Assembly (NCBI GenBank): GCA_903885565.1
Contig: CAISJI010000044.1
Location: forward strand, 1 to 55,982
Length of the DNA stretch: 55,982 nt
From: an uncultured Planctomycetaceae bacterium
Lineage (GTDB): Bacteria > Planctomycetota > Planctomycetia > Pirellulales > UBA1268
Direction: 5' to 3'
A program made the position numbers and the translations under genes. Below are positions 1 through 9,689 of this stretch, one piece after another; position 1 is the first letter of the stretch; each line of letters starts with the position of its first letter. The notes under the pieces are model-generated. The model made no database searches, was not told the DNA's origin, and saw only the letters and a program-made list of their open reading frames with translations.

Positions 1-236
1 CCTCCCGACACCTTCGGCAGGTGCGACAGTTCCGCTTCGATGATCCGTTCCAGATGGCCCTGATCGACGCCGATCTTCTCCAAGAGCGGCCGCACAATCC
101 CCTCCCGCTCCGAGACGAGGCTGTACAGCAGATGGACCGGCGTGATCTGCGGGTTGCCCCGCGAGGCAGCCAGTTCCAGCGCCCGCTGCACCGCCTCCTG
201 GGCCTTGATCGTCAGCTTGTCGAAGCGAAATGGCAT
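1..236 (-). CDS. clpB: ATP-dependent chaperone ClpB, N-terminal part (cut by window edge)
   Basis: Reading leftward from an ATG at 234-236 the frame stays open for 78 codons to the edge of the window. The protein begins MPFRFDKLTIKAQEAVQRAL and continues with a segment matching the Clp N-terminal repeat domain (ITPVHLLYSLVSE, then a region around LPKVSGG). ClpB is a cytosolic disaggregase that works with DnaK to rescue aggregated proteins. An AGGAG sequence lies about 9 bases before the ATG. The gene sits 86 bases downstream of dnaK on the same strand, so the two chaperones are probably co-transcribed as heat-shock genes. Only the first domain is visible, so the AAA modules that would separate ClpB from ClpA or ClpC cannot be checked; the start sequence and the dnaK neighbour favour ClpB. 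Confidence 0.85.
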   Translation of the reverse strand, partial: MPFRFDKLTIKAQEAVQRALELAASRGNPQITPVHLLYSLVSEREGIVRPLLEKIGVDQGHLERIIEAELSHLPKVSG

Positions 237-322
237 GTGACTGCTCCTGTACCCACAGTGGGGAAACCCAGCCCAGACCACAGATCAACTCGGGATCGAC
301 TTCCTCCCGCAGCCGAAACGGA

Positions 323-2230
<1,908 letters not shown>

Positions 2231-2542
2231 GGTTTTTGACTGTCCTGCTGGTGGGGTGGGGAGTGTGGGTGCGGGCAACCGGCGGCCATGGCCAGATTCC
2301 TGCCATGCACCGCCCGGCTTTTCTGCCGTGTACTTCTTTCGAAATGCAAAGGCCGTGCCACCAACGCGGAGACTCGCAACAGCGGCTTGCAGGCCGCGGC
2401 AGGGGGCTCGATATTCCCTTATTTACGCCGCTGCCGCAGCGATTACAGTGGACAGTTCCCCAGGGGACCACCAGACTAACCCCCGGGCGAGGCTGCCATT
2501 TTGGCCGTTTCGCTCCCCCCCGCCGTCAGATAAGGCGTCAGC
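2231..2542. other. Divergent intergenic region between dnaK and pheA
   Basis: These 312 bases separate the leftward dnaK from the rightward pheA and should contain both promoters. I see no convincing sigma-70 pair on either strand, no CIRCE element and no recognisable RNA. A short dyad, CGCTG-ccg-CAGCG, lies around 2430-2442. Open frames crossing the region are extensions of neighbouring genes or GC-rich shadows. Confidence 0.5.
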
Positions 2543-3712
2543 ATGGCAAAATCGGGTACTCCGCGACCACTGTCGGACACTCCAGCGATTCCCGCCGCAG
2601 GGGGCACGTCGGGGCGGACCAAAGCGTCGGCGCCGGCAGAGCCCGGACTGGCCGAACTGCGGGCCAAGATCGATTTGATCGACCGCGAACTGGTGGCCCG
2701 CATGAACGAGCGGGCGACGCTCGCCGGTCAGATTGGGCATCTCAAACAGGCCAGCGGCCAGCAGACGTACGATCCCTCCCGCGAGGAGATGGTGCTCTCG
2801 AAGGTCGCCTCCCACAGCACCGGCCCGCTCGCGGCGGAGAGTCTCAAGTCGGTGTTCCGCGAACTGATCTCCGGGTCGCGGGCGATCGAGCAGCACATCC
2901 GGGTGGCGCATCTGGGCCCCGCCTGGACCTACAGCCATCTGGCGGCCCTGCATCGGTTTGGGAGTTCGGTCGAATTCGTGCCGGTGGGGAGCATCTCAGC
3001 CGCCTTCGAGGAGGTGCATGCCGGGCATTCCCATTACGGCGTGGTGCCGCTGGAAAACTCAACCGACGGCCGGATCGCCGACACGCTCGACAACTTCTCC
3101 AGGCTCCCGGTCAAGATCTGCGCCGAGGTGCCGCTGCGCATCCACCACAATCTGCTGGCGGCCTGCGATCGGGCCTCCATCCAGGAGGTGTACAGCCGGC
3201 CCCAGGCCCTTTCCCAGTGCCGCAACTGGCTGGCCCGCCATCTCCCCGGCGCCCGGCTGATCGAGGTCACCAGCACCAGCTTTGCCGCGGAGACAGCCAG
3301 ACGCACCCCCCATGCCGCCGCCATCGCCAGCCGGCAGGCGGGGGTTCACTACGGGCTCGATGTGCTGGCGGAGAATATCGAGGATGTGGCGGGCAACACG
3401 ACCCGCTTCGCCGTGATCGGACATGCCGATTCCGGACGCACCGGCCACGACAAAACCTCGCTGATGTTCGAGATCGAACACAAGCCGGGCGGGTTGGCCG
3501 ATGCCCTGGCGATTCCGAAACGGCAGAAGCTCAACCTCACCTGGATCGAGTCGTTCCCGCTCGCGGGTGAGGAACGGGGCTATGTCTTTTTCGTGGAACT
3601 CGAGGGGCACCGCGACGACATGCGAGTGCGGCGGGCGATCGCGGCGCTTGAGCGCCGCTGCAAACGCGTCGTCGTGCTCGGCTCCTACGCCACCGCCGCG
3701 GCGGTGGGATGA
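2543..3712 (+). CDS. pheA: Bifunctional chorismate mutase / prephenate dehydratase (P-protein)
   Basis: The 389-residue protein has three parts. Residues about 35-115 form an AroQ-type chorismate mutase (LAELRAKIDLIDRELVARMN). Residues about 120-305 form prephenate dehydratase, with VAHLGPAWTYSHLAA, PLENSTDGRIADTLD, and NTTRFAVIG, which contains the conserved catalytic threonine. The rest is an ACT domain (SLMFEIEHKPGGLADAL). It converts chorismate to prephenate and then to phenylpyruvate for phenylalanine synthesis. The first about 33 residues are a Pro/Ala/Thr-rich extension not needed for either activity. The ACT domain has WIESFPL where E. coli-type enzymes have ESRP, a position implicated in phenylalanine feedback, so control may differ. 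It starts the plus-strand housekeeping run, 100 bases before tpiA. Confidence 0.95.
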   Translation: MAKSGTPRPLSDTPAIPAAGGTSGRTKASAPAEPGLAELRAKIDLIDRELVARMNERATLAGQIGHLKQASGQQTYDPSREEMVLSKVASHSTGPLAAESLKSVFRELISGSRAIEQHIRVAHLGPAWTYSHLAALHRFGSSVEFVPVGSISAAFEEVHAGHSHYGVVPLENSTDGRIADTLDNFSRLPVKICAEVPLRIHHNLLAACDRASIQEVYSRPQALSQCRNWLARHLPGARLIEVTSTSFAAETARRTPHAAAIASRQAGVHYGLDVLAENIEDVAGNTTRFAVIGHADSGRTGHDKTSLMFEIEHKPGGLADALAIPKRQKLNLTWIESFPLAGEERGYVFFVELEGHRDDMRVRRAIAALERRCKRVVVLGSYATAAAVG

Positions 3713-3812
3713 GTTGCACTTCCCCCCGGATTCTGGTCCCTTTGCTTCCGCGTCTCGCGTCCATTCCTCACTGACTTGTCCCTCTGTTGGCCCCCCATCC
3801 TCAGGAGTATTC

Positions 3813-4595
3813 ATGGCAGCCTCCCGCACGAAAATCGTCGCCGGCAACTGGAAGATGAACCTCGATCGCGCTGGAGCAAAGGCCTTGACCGCCGCCGTCG
3901 CGGTGCGGACGGCCGAGGCGGCGGGCGTGGAACTGGTGCTCTGCCCGCCAAACGTCTATGCCGATGTGGTGGGGGCCACCCTGGCGGCTGGCGGGAGCCC
4001 CGCCCACCTCACGCTGGGAGCGCAGAACATGCTCGACAAGCCGAGCGGAGCCTTCACCGGCGAGGTGTCGGCGGCGATGCTCAAGGATGTGGGCTGCACG
4101 TATGTGATCCTTGGCCACTCCGAGCGGCGCACGCTGTTTGGCGAGACCAACAGCATCGTCAACTCCAAGACGAAGGCCGCCCTGGCAGCCGGACTGACGC
4201 CCATTGTGTGCGTGGGGGAACTGCTGGAAGAACGCGAGGCGGGCCGCACTGCGGCGGTGGTGACCGAGCAGATTCAGCAATCGCTCGCTGGCCTGACGCC
4301 AGCTGAACTGGAGCGGGTGGTGGTGGCCTACGAGCCGGTCTGGGCCATCGGCACCGGCAAGGTGGCAACTCCGCAACAGGCCCAGGAAGTGCACGCCTTG
4401 ATCCGCGCCCTGCTGGCGGGCCTCTCCGATGCGGGGGTGGCCAGTCGGATGCGGATTCAATACGGCGGTAGCGTCAAGCCCGACAACGCGGCCGATCTCG
4501 CCCGCCAGCCCGACATCGACGGGGCGCTCGTGGGCGGGGCCAGCCTCAAAGCGGACGACTTTCTGGGGATCGCCGCCGCCTTCCGCTCAATCTGA
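3813..4595 (+). CDS. tpiA: Triosephosphate isomerase
   Basis: A 260-residue TIM barrel of standard size that interconverts dihydroxyacetone phosphate and glyceraldehyde 3-phosphate in glycolysis. Substrate-binding residues N12 and K14 lie in AGNWKMN. Catalytic H102 lies in VILGHSERR and catalytic E174 in [14 protein letters not shown]. The phosphate-binding loop is seen in [11 protein letters not shown]. The ATG at 3813 is chosen because CAGGAG precedes it by 6 bases and the family N-terminus starts there, although the frame is open much further upstream. secG follows after 180 bases, the tpiA-secG order common in many bacteria. The enzyme could also process the dihydroxyacetone phosphate released by the microcompartment pathway farther along, but that is inference. 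Confidence 0.97.
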   Translation: MAASRTKIVAGNWKMNLDRAGAKALTAAVAVRTAEAAGVELVLCPPNVYADVVGATLAAGGSPAHLTLGAQNMLDKPSGAFTGEVSAAMLKDVGCTYVILGHSERRTLFGETNSIVNSKTKAALAAGLTPIVCVGELLEEREAGRTAAVVTEQIQQSLAGLTPAELERVVVAYEPVWAIGTGKVATPQQAQEVHALIRALLAGLSDAGVASRMRIQYGGSVKPDNAADLARQPDIDGALVGGASLKADDFLGIAAAFRSI

Positions 4596-4775
4596 CCGCT
4601 GGGTGAGGAGGCTGGCCGGCAGGCTTTGCCGTTTTCTGCGTCCGCCGCTCATTGCTGTCGGCGCCCAGACCGATTTTCTCTAAAATACTGATTGCTGCAC
4701 CTGTTGTGGAGTTGTCTGTCCCCCTGCGGGCGCAGGGCGGCCCTTCGGCTTGAAATTCTGACACTGGAACCCCCC

Positions 4776-5222
4776 ATGATCTCGCTCGTCCGGTTTGTGC
4801 TCGGTCTGCTGCTTGTGCTCTCGTCGCTCTTCCTGATCCTGCTGGTGCTCGTCCAGCGGGGCCGGGGTGGCGGCTTGGCCGGAGCCCTTGGCGGGATGGG
4901 AGGCCAAAGCGCCTTCGGCACCAAGGCCGGAGATGTGTTCACCAAGATCACGGTGGGCGTGGCGGCGTTTTGGATCTGCCTCTGCGTGCTGGCCATCAAT
5001 GTGCTCGGTCGTCAGCAGTCTCTGCTGAGCGGCTCTCTGGGCAGCGCCGCTCCGACGGCCGTGACAGCGGGAGCCGGCACAGGGACGCCAGCAACCACCG
5101 GGGCCGCCGATCCTGCGACAGCCGTGGAGACAGCCGTCCCGGCAGCCACGAATCCTCCGGCCGCGGACGCTGCCACCAGCGCTCCTGCCGCTCCAGTGCC
5201 GCCAGCCGAGCAGCCCAAGTGA
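4776..5222 (+). CDS. secG: Preprotein translocase subunit SecG
   Basis: The 148-residue protein has two membrane helices: residues 5-25 ([20 protein letters not shown]) and about 58-76 ([18 protein letters not shown]). Between them is the typical Gly-rich cytoplasmic loop [20 protein letters not shown] with [13 protein letters not shown]. This is the SecG signature; SecG assists SecYE in protein export. From about residue 85 there is a long Ala/Thr/Pro-rich low-complexity tail ending PPAEQPK, making the protein longer than the usual 75-110 residues. The ATG at 4776 opens directly on the first helix. A possible -10-like TAAAAT lies about 95 bases upstream, with no convincing -35. tpiA precedes it on the same strand. 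Confidence 0.92.
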   Translation: MISLVRFVLGLLLVLSSLFLILLVLVQRGRGGGLAGALGGMGGQSAFGTKAGDVFTKITVGVAAFWICLCVLAINVLGRQQSLLSGSLGSAAPTAVTAGAGTGTPATTGAADPATAVETAVPAATNPPAADAATSAPAAPVPPAEQPK

Positions 5223-5292
5223 TTCAACTGGCATCGCCAGTTGCGATCCTGGCAGCGCAGCCAATGGCGTCCGACACACTCTGGAGTTATCG

Positions 5293-6174
5293 ATGGCGCT
5301 GAGCATGACTGGCTGCGGTGAGGCGGTGGCCTCCGCAGGAGGTACCACCTGCCGGGTGGAGGTGCGCTGCGTCAACAACCGGTTTCTGAAGGTGTCGCTG
5401 CGCGCCCGCGAGGGGTTTTTCCTGCTGGAATCGCAGGTTGAAGCGATCCTGCGGCGCCGGGTGCGCCGAGGCGCTGTGCAGGTGAGCCTGGAGGTCTCGG
5501 GGGCGGCGGCCCCCGCGGCACGCCGGCTCGATCTGGCGCAACTGGAGGCCTATCTCGATCAGTGGGAGGATTTCTGCTCCGGCCACGATCTCCCGGTGCC
5601 GCGGACTATCGATGGCCTGCTGACGCTGCCAGGCATCCTCGTCGATCAGGCACCGACGCGGGAATCGATCGAAAGCCTCTGGCCGCTGGTGGAGCGGGCG
5701 CTCGCCGGCGCGCTCGACAGCCTCGACACGATGCGTCGGGCCGAGGGGGATGCCATGGCCCGCGATCTCCGCACGACCTGCGGCGAGATCCAAGCCTGCG
5801 TGGAGGCGGTCCGCACGCGGGTTCCGGCGGTGGTGGAAGAACACCGGCAGCGGCTGCGGGAACGGGTGCGCAAGATTCTGGAGCCGCAAGGGGTGCCGCT
5901 GGCTGACGCCGACCTCGCCCGGGAAATTGCCCTGCTGGCCGACCGTTCCGACATCGCCGAGGAACTGGTCCGGTTGGACAGCCATCTGGAGCAGTTTCAG
6001 CGGCTGTTGCACGACGACTCTCCCGGCCGCACGCTCGACTTCCTGACCCAGGAACTTGCCCGCGAAGCGAATACGATCGGTTCCAAGTCGCCCGATGTGG
6101 CGATCGCCCACCTCGTGGTCGATGTGAAAACCAGAATCGAACGGCTGCGGGAACTGGTGCAGAACATCGAGTAA
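5293..6174 (+). CDS. YicC/YloC family endoribonuclease-like protein
   Basis: The 293-residue protein begins ALSMTGCGEA, followed by VEVRCVNNRFLKVSLRAR, the characteristic YicC N-terminal domain. The C-terminal DUF1732 region contains LVRLDSHLEQFQRLL, GRTLDFLTQELAREANTIGSKS and a closing VKTRIERLRELVQNIE. Length and domain order are normal. YicC-family proteins from E. coli and relatives have been reported as RNA-degrading or RNA-cleaving enzymes acting in the cytosol; the precise substrate here is unknown. GGAG stands 6 bases before the ATG. gmk follows after 45 bases and rpoZ next, the yicC-gmk-rpoZ order found in many bacteria, which supports the assignment. Confidence 0.93.
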   Translation: MALSMTGCGEAVASAGGTTCRVEVRCVNNRFLKVSLRAREGFFLLESQVEAILRRRVRRGAVQVSLEVSGAAAPAARRLDLAQLEAYLDQWEDFCSGHDLPVPRTIDGLLTLPGILVDQAPTRESIESLWPLVERALAGALDSLDTMRRAEGDAMARDLRTTCGEIQACVEAVRTRVPAVVEEHRQRLRERVRKILEPQGVPLADADLAREIALLADRSDIAEELVRLDSHLEQFQRLLHDDSPGRTLDFLTQELAREANTIGSKSPDVAIAHLVVDVKTRIERLRELVQNIE

Positions 6175-6219
6175 TCGACCACCTTTTCAAGGTGCCGGTG
6201 CCTGCTGTACAACATCCCA

Positions 6220-6864
6220 ATGGCGCACCCTGTCAGCACCGCTGCCGGCACCTCCCCCTCCGCGGCCTCCGCGGCTGCCGGGGGCGGCCGTCCAACCGGC
6301 AAGATCGTGGTCATTTCCGGTCCTTCCGGGGTCGGCAAGACCACCATTCTCCGCCTGCTGCTGGCCCAACTGCCGCAGTTGGTGCCGAGCATCTCGGCCA
6401 CCACCCGCCCCCCCCGCACCGGGGAACGCGACGGTATCGACTACCATTTTCTGCCTCTGGACGATTTCCAGCGGCGGCAGGCAGCGGGGGAATTCCTCGA
6501 GTCTTGCCGCGTCTACGGCCGGCAGCATTGGTACGGCACGCTGGCCTGGGAGGTGGCCCCCCGCCTCGCCCGCGGAGAGTGGGTGGTACTGGAAATCGAT
6601 GTGGAGGGTACACTCTCCATTCTGGCGCGGTATCCTGACGCGGAGACGATCTTCGTCGAGCCAGCCCGCCCGGAGCAACTCCAGCAACGCCTCGAACACC
6701 GGGGCACCGAATCGCCGGAGGCGATGGCACGGCGGTTGGAGGTGGCCCACCGCGAACTGCTCGAAGCCCACCGGTACAAACATCGGGTCGTCAACGAAAA
6801 CGTCGCCGAGGCGGTCGCCCAGATTGCCCGCATTCTGGCCGCCGCAGGCCTGCCGTCCTCCTAG
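6220..6864 (+). CDS. gmk: Guanylate kinase
   Basis: The 214-residue kinase transfers phosphate from ATP to GMP. The P-loop GPSGVGKTT is at residues 34-42, and the GMP-binding section follows (SISATTRPPRTGERDGIDYH, then GEFLESCRVYGRQHWYGT and a Val-Leu-Glu-Ile-Asp-Val strand). The first about 25 residues are an Ala/Ser/Pro-rich extension that the family does not need, so initiation slightly downstream is conceivable, but no better ATG exists before the P-loop. It lies between the yicC-like gene and rpoZ, a conserved cluster linking GTP/ppGpp metabolism and RNA polymerase. Confidence 0.95.
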   Translation: MAHPVSTAAGTSPSAASAAAGGGRPTGKIVVISGPSGVGKTTILRLLLAQLPQLVPSISATTRPPRTGERDGIDYHFLPLDDFQRRQAAGEFLESCRVYGRQHWYGTLAWEVAPRLARGEWVVLEIDVEGTLSILARYPDAETIFVEPARPEQLQQRLEHRGTESPEAMARRLEVAHRELLEAHRYKHRVVNENVAEAVAQIARILAAAGLPSS

Positions 6865-6925
6865 CTCACTTTGCCCCTCGCATCCTTCCCTTTCCCGCAC
6901 CACAGACCTCCCAGGACCAAGGCAC

Positions 6926-7189
6926 ATGATCGATGACCTGCGCGAAGAAGAAATCGTCAACAAGGTGGGTGGCCGTTTCAAGCTCTCCACACTGATTCAA
7001 AAGCGAATGGTGGCTCTCAATGCCGGCGGTCGGCCGCTGGTCGACATCGATTCGAAAGACAAAATGCAGATCGTGATCGAGGAGATCAAACAGGACAAAA
7101 TCTTCCTCGACACCTCCTCCAATCTCCGCATCACCGGCGCATCCCCCGAGGCGGGCGGCCCGCTCGACTTCGATCCCACAGATCTGTAA
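6926..7189 (+). CDS. rpoZ: DNA-directed RNA polymerase omega subunit
   Basis: The 87-residue protein begins MIDDLREEEIVNKVGGRFKL, with the omega-type helix pair STLIQKRMVALNAGG and VIEEIKQDKIFLDTSS. Omega binds the beta-prime subunit and aids RNA polymerase assembly. Assignment rests on this pattern plus position directly after gmk (61-base gap). The ATG at 6926 is the natural start; AGGACCAAGG lies just upstream as a ribosome-binding site. The frame upstream is open through gmk only because of the GC bias. Confidence 0.88.
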   Translation: MIDDLREEEIVNKVGGRFKLSTLIQKRMVALNAGGRPLVDIDSKDKMQIVIEEIKQDKIFLDTSSNLRITGASPEAGGPLDFDPTDL

Positions 7190-7271
7190 ATCGATGAAAT
7201 CCACGCATGGTTGGGGGAGATCTCTCCCCCAACCTGCCCCTGCCCCGCCCTGAAACGGTGCCCGTGATCTG

Positions 7272-7853
7272 ATGCTCCAAGGCCGAGAAATCATCGTCGG
7301 GGTCTCCGGAGGCATCGCGGCCTACAAGGCAGCTACGCTGACCAGCCAACTGGTGCAGCAAGGGGCGGGGGTGACGGCGGTCATGACGCCAGGCGCGGTG
7401 CGCTTTGTCGGCACCGCAACCTTCGCGGCGCTCACTGGTCGTCCGGTGGCCACCCGGGTGTTCTCTTCCCGACGGCACCCGCTGGGAGCCCACATCGAAC
7501 TCGCCTCCAAGGCGGACGCTATTCTTGTGGCGCCCGCCACGGCCGATCTGCTGGCGAAAGCAGCGGCCGGCATGGGGGACGATCTGCTCACCACACTGCT
7601 GTTGTGTGCGGAGTGTCCGGTATGGATGGCTCCGGCAATGAACTCCGCGATGTGGGCCAAGCCCTCCGTGCAACGCAATGTTGCCCAACTGGCCGCCGAT
7701 GGCGTGACGATCATCCCGCCCGGCAGCGGCTGGCTCTCCTGCCGCCAGTCGGGTGCGGGCCGCATGGCCGAACCGGCGGAGATCCTTGAAATTCTCGCGG
7801 CGGCGTTTGCCGGGCAGGCTCGGCCTGTTCGCCCCGCCACCCAGGCCCCCTGA
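7272..7853 (+). CDS. coaC: Phosphopantothenoylcysteine decarboxylase (CoaC, stand-alone)
   Basis: The 193-residue flavoprotein begins GREIIVGVSGGIAAYKAA, the FMN-binding motif of the HFCD family. It has the conserved HIELASKADAILVAPATAD segment with the active-site histidine, and APAMNSAMW in place of the usual PAMN motif. Near the end, SCRQSGAGRMAEP corresponds to the substrate-recognition clamp with its conserved cysteine. It decarboxylates 4'-phosphopantothenoylcysteine in coenzyme A synthesis. In most bacteria this domain is fused to CoaB; here it stops and coaB starts 12 bases later as its own gene. rpoZ lies just upstream, matching the common rpoZ-coaBC order. Confidence 0.92.
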   Translation: MLQGREIIVGVSGGIAAYKAATLTSQLVQQGAGVTAVMTPGAVRFVGTATFAALTGRPVATRVFSSRRHPLGAHIELASKADAILVAPATADLLAKAAAGMGDDLLTTLLLCAECPVWMAPAMNSAMWAKPSVQRNVAQLAADGVTIIPPGSGWLSCRQSGAGRMAEPAEILEILAAAFAGQARPVRPATQAP

Positions 7854-7865
7854 CGGAAGCCCCGC

Positions 7866-8534
7866 GTGGCCCATATTCTGATCACCGCCGGGCCAACTCG
7901 TGCCTACATCGACGATGTGCGGTTTCTCACCAATGCCTCCAGCGGCCGGATGGCGGTCTGCCTCGCCCGAGCCGCACTCAATGCCGGGCATCGCGTCACG
8001 ATCGTGAGCGGGCCGGTGAGCGTCCGCTACCCACGCGCCGCCCGCGTGGTGCCGGTGGTCACCACGGCCGACATGCTCGCCGCCTGCCTCGCCGAACTGC
8101 CGCAGGTGCAGGGGGTGATCGCCGCCGCCGCCCCCTGCGATTTCACGCCGGCTCAGCGGGTGGCTGGAAAAATTCCGCGACGCGGCACGGCGCTTGAGAT
8201 CTCGCTCCGGCCGACCGTCGATGTGATCGCCACGCTCGCCCGGCAGGCCGAGGCACAGCAGTGGATGGTGGCCTTCGCTCTGGAGCCTGGAGCCGATCCC
8301 ACCCGGGCGCTCGAAAAAATTACTGCCAAACGTTGCGACCTCATTGTCGTCAACGACCTCACCGCCATGGAATCAGACCGCACCAGCGTCACCGTGTTCG
8401 ACCGTCACCACGCCTGCGTGGGAAAGAAGAGCGGTTCCAAGGCCACCGTTTCCCGCTGGCTCCTGCGGCTGCTGGCGGCAGGCCTGATGGAGAAGCCTTC
8501 CGCACCTTTCCCACCCGCTCGCCCGAAGGGCTAG
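7866..8534 (+). CDS. coaB: Phosphopantothenate-cysteine ligase (CoaB, stand-alone)
   Basis: The 222-residue protein starts at a GTG codon and reads MAHILITAGPTRAYIDDVRF, then LTNASSGRMA, the nucleotide-binding start of CoaB (usually GGTREPID..R.ITN.SSGKMG). It couples cysteine to phosphopantothenate before CoaC acts. Later landmarks are AAAPCDFTPAQRVAGKI, corresponding to the AAVADY/KIKK region, and ITAKRCDLIVVNDLT. It lies 12 bases after coaC, so the pair is almost certainly translated from one message. The AAAPCDF variant of the dimer-loop motif is unusual but remains recognisable. Confidence 0.88.
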   Translation: MAHILITAGPTRAYIDDVRFLTNASSGRMAVCLARAALNAGHRVTIVSGPVSVRYPRAARVVPVVTTADMLAACLAELPQVQGVIAAAAPCDFTPAQRVAGKIPRRGTALEISLRPTVDVIATLARQAEAQQWMVAFALEPGADPTRALEKITAKRCDLIVVNDLTAMESDRTSVTVFDRHHACVGKKSGSKATVSRWLLRLLAAGLMEKPSAPFPPARPKG

Positions 8535-8563
8535 CAGGCGCAGGGGCCGATTCGGCGATGGCC

Positions 8564-8572
8564 TGCTATAAC
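8564..8572 (+). promoter_or_regulatory. Possible extended -10 promoter for argC-argJ
   Basis: The sequence TGCTATAAC, with a TG one base before a -10-like TATAAC, stands 51 bases before the argC ATG. No consensus -35 is seen 17 bases upstream, which fits an extended -10 promoter. A comparable TGCTATAGT lies before the receiver gene at 45300. Confidence 0.4.
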
Positions 8573-8622
8573 ACCCCCGTCCCCGCCACCAAAGCCACAG
8601 CCACGCGAGCCTTGAGGAGCTG

Positions 8623-9633
8623 ATGATCAACGTCGCCATTCTGGGTGCCTCAGGCTACACGGGCTTGGAGCTGATGAAGATTCTCCTCCGCCACCCGGAG
8701 GTCACAATCACTGCCACCACCAGCCGGCAGGAAGGGCGGGCCCCCGTGGCCAGCGTGCATCCCAGCCTTGTTGGCCGGATCAACCTGCCGCTGGAAGACC
8801 TTTCACCTGAGGAAGTGGGGCAGCGGGCCGACTGCGTCTTCAGTTGCCTGCCCCACTGCGCCAGCGCCGAAATTCTTCCCCAGGTGCTGGCCACCGGGGC
8901 CACAGTGATCGACTTGAGTGCCGACTACCGGCTCAACGATGCCGCCAGCTATCTCGAGTGGTATGGCCACGAGCACCCCGATCAGCAGCGGCTGGGGGCC
9001 ACCGTCTATGGGCTCCCGGAACTCTTTCGCAGCAAGATCCGCGGTGTGAAGCTGGTCGCCAATCCAGGATGCTATGCGACAAGCGCCATCCTGCCGCTGG
9101 CCCCTTTGATCAAAAGTGGCTGGTTCCACAGCGACGACATCATCGTCGACTCCAAGAGCGGTGTCAGTGGAGCGGGTCGGTCGCCCAAGCTGATGACGCA
9201 CTTCCCCGAATGCAATGAGAGCATGTCGGCCTACAACGTCGGTCGCCATCGCCACACTCCCGAGATGGAGCAGGTGGTGGGACGGTTTGCCGGAGTGACG
9301 CCACAGCTGATCTTCACCCCCCAGCTGGCTCCGATGGACCGGGGCATTCTCTCCACGATCTACATCCGCCCAAACCGGCCCGTGACCGAGGCCGAGGTGC
9401 TCACCCTCCTGCGGGATGCCTACCGCGGCGAGCCGTTTGTGCGGATCGTCGACCATCTCCCCGCCACGAAAGACACAGTCGGCACCAACTGCTGCGACAT
9501 CACCGCCCGCGTGGTGCGTGGACGGGTGCTCCTGATCAGCTGCCTCGACAATCTGCTCAAAGGTGCGTCGGGAGCCGCGGTGCAGAATTTCAACTGCCTC
9601 CACGGGCTCGCCGAAACGACGGGTCTGCTCTGA
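8623..9633 (+). CDS. argC: N-acetyl-gamma-glutamyl-phosphate reductase
   Basis: The 336-residue protein carries the NADP-binding start VAILGASGYTGLELMKILLR. The catalytic cysteine C150 is in the diagnostic ANPGCYATSAIL, and SGVSGAGRSPK follows. The histidine-containing YNVGRHRHTPEME region is also conserved. ArgC reduces N-acetylglutamyl phosphate to the semialdehyde in arginine synthesis. GAGGAG lies 5 bases before the ATG. argJ follows after 56 bases; argB and argD are not in the window, so the arginine genes are scattered or continue elsewhere. Confidence 0.97.
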   Translation: MINVAILGASGYTGLELMKILLRHPEVTITATTSRQEGRAPVASVHPSLVGRINLPLEDLSPEEVGQRADCVFSCLPHCASAEILPQVLATGATVIDLSADYRLNDAASYLEWYGHEHPDQQRLGATVYGLPELFRSKIRGVKLVANPGCYATSAILPLAPLIKSGWFHSDDIIVDSKSGVSGAGRSPKLMTHFPECNESMSAYNVGRHRHTPEMEQVVGRFAGVTPQLIFTPQLAPMDRGILSTIYIRPNRPVTEAEVLTLLRDAYRGEPFVRIVDHLPATKDTVGTNCCDITARVVRGRVLLISCLDNLLKGASGAAVQNFNCLHGLAETTGLL

Positions 9634-9689
9634 TCGATCGCTTGAGTCTCTCTGTTTCGCCCACTCCTTATTTCATTTCTTTGCAGCTC

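Noticed and set aside
2231..2542. CIRCE element for HrcA control of dnaK
   Set aside because: No TTAGCACTC-N9-GAGTGCTAA-like repeat could be found.
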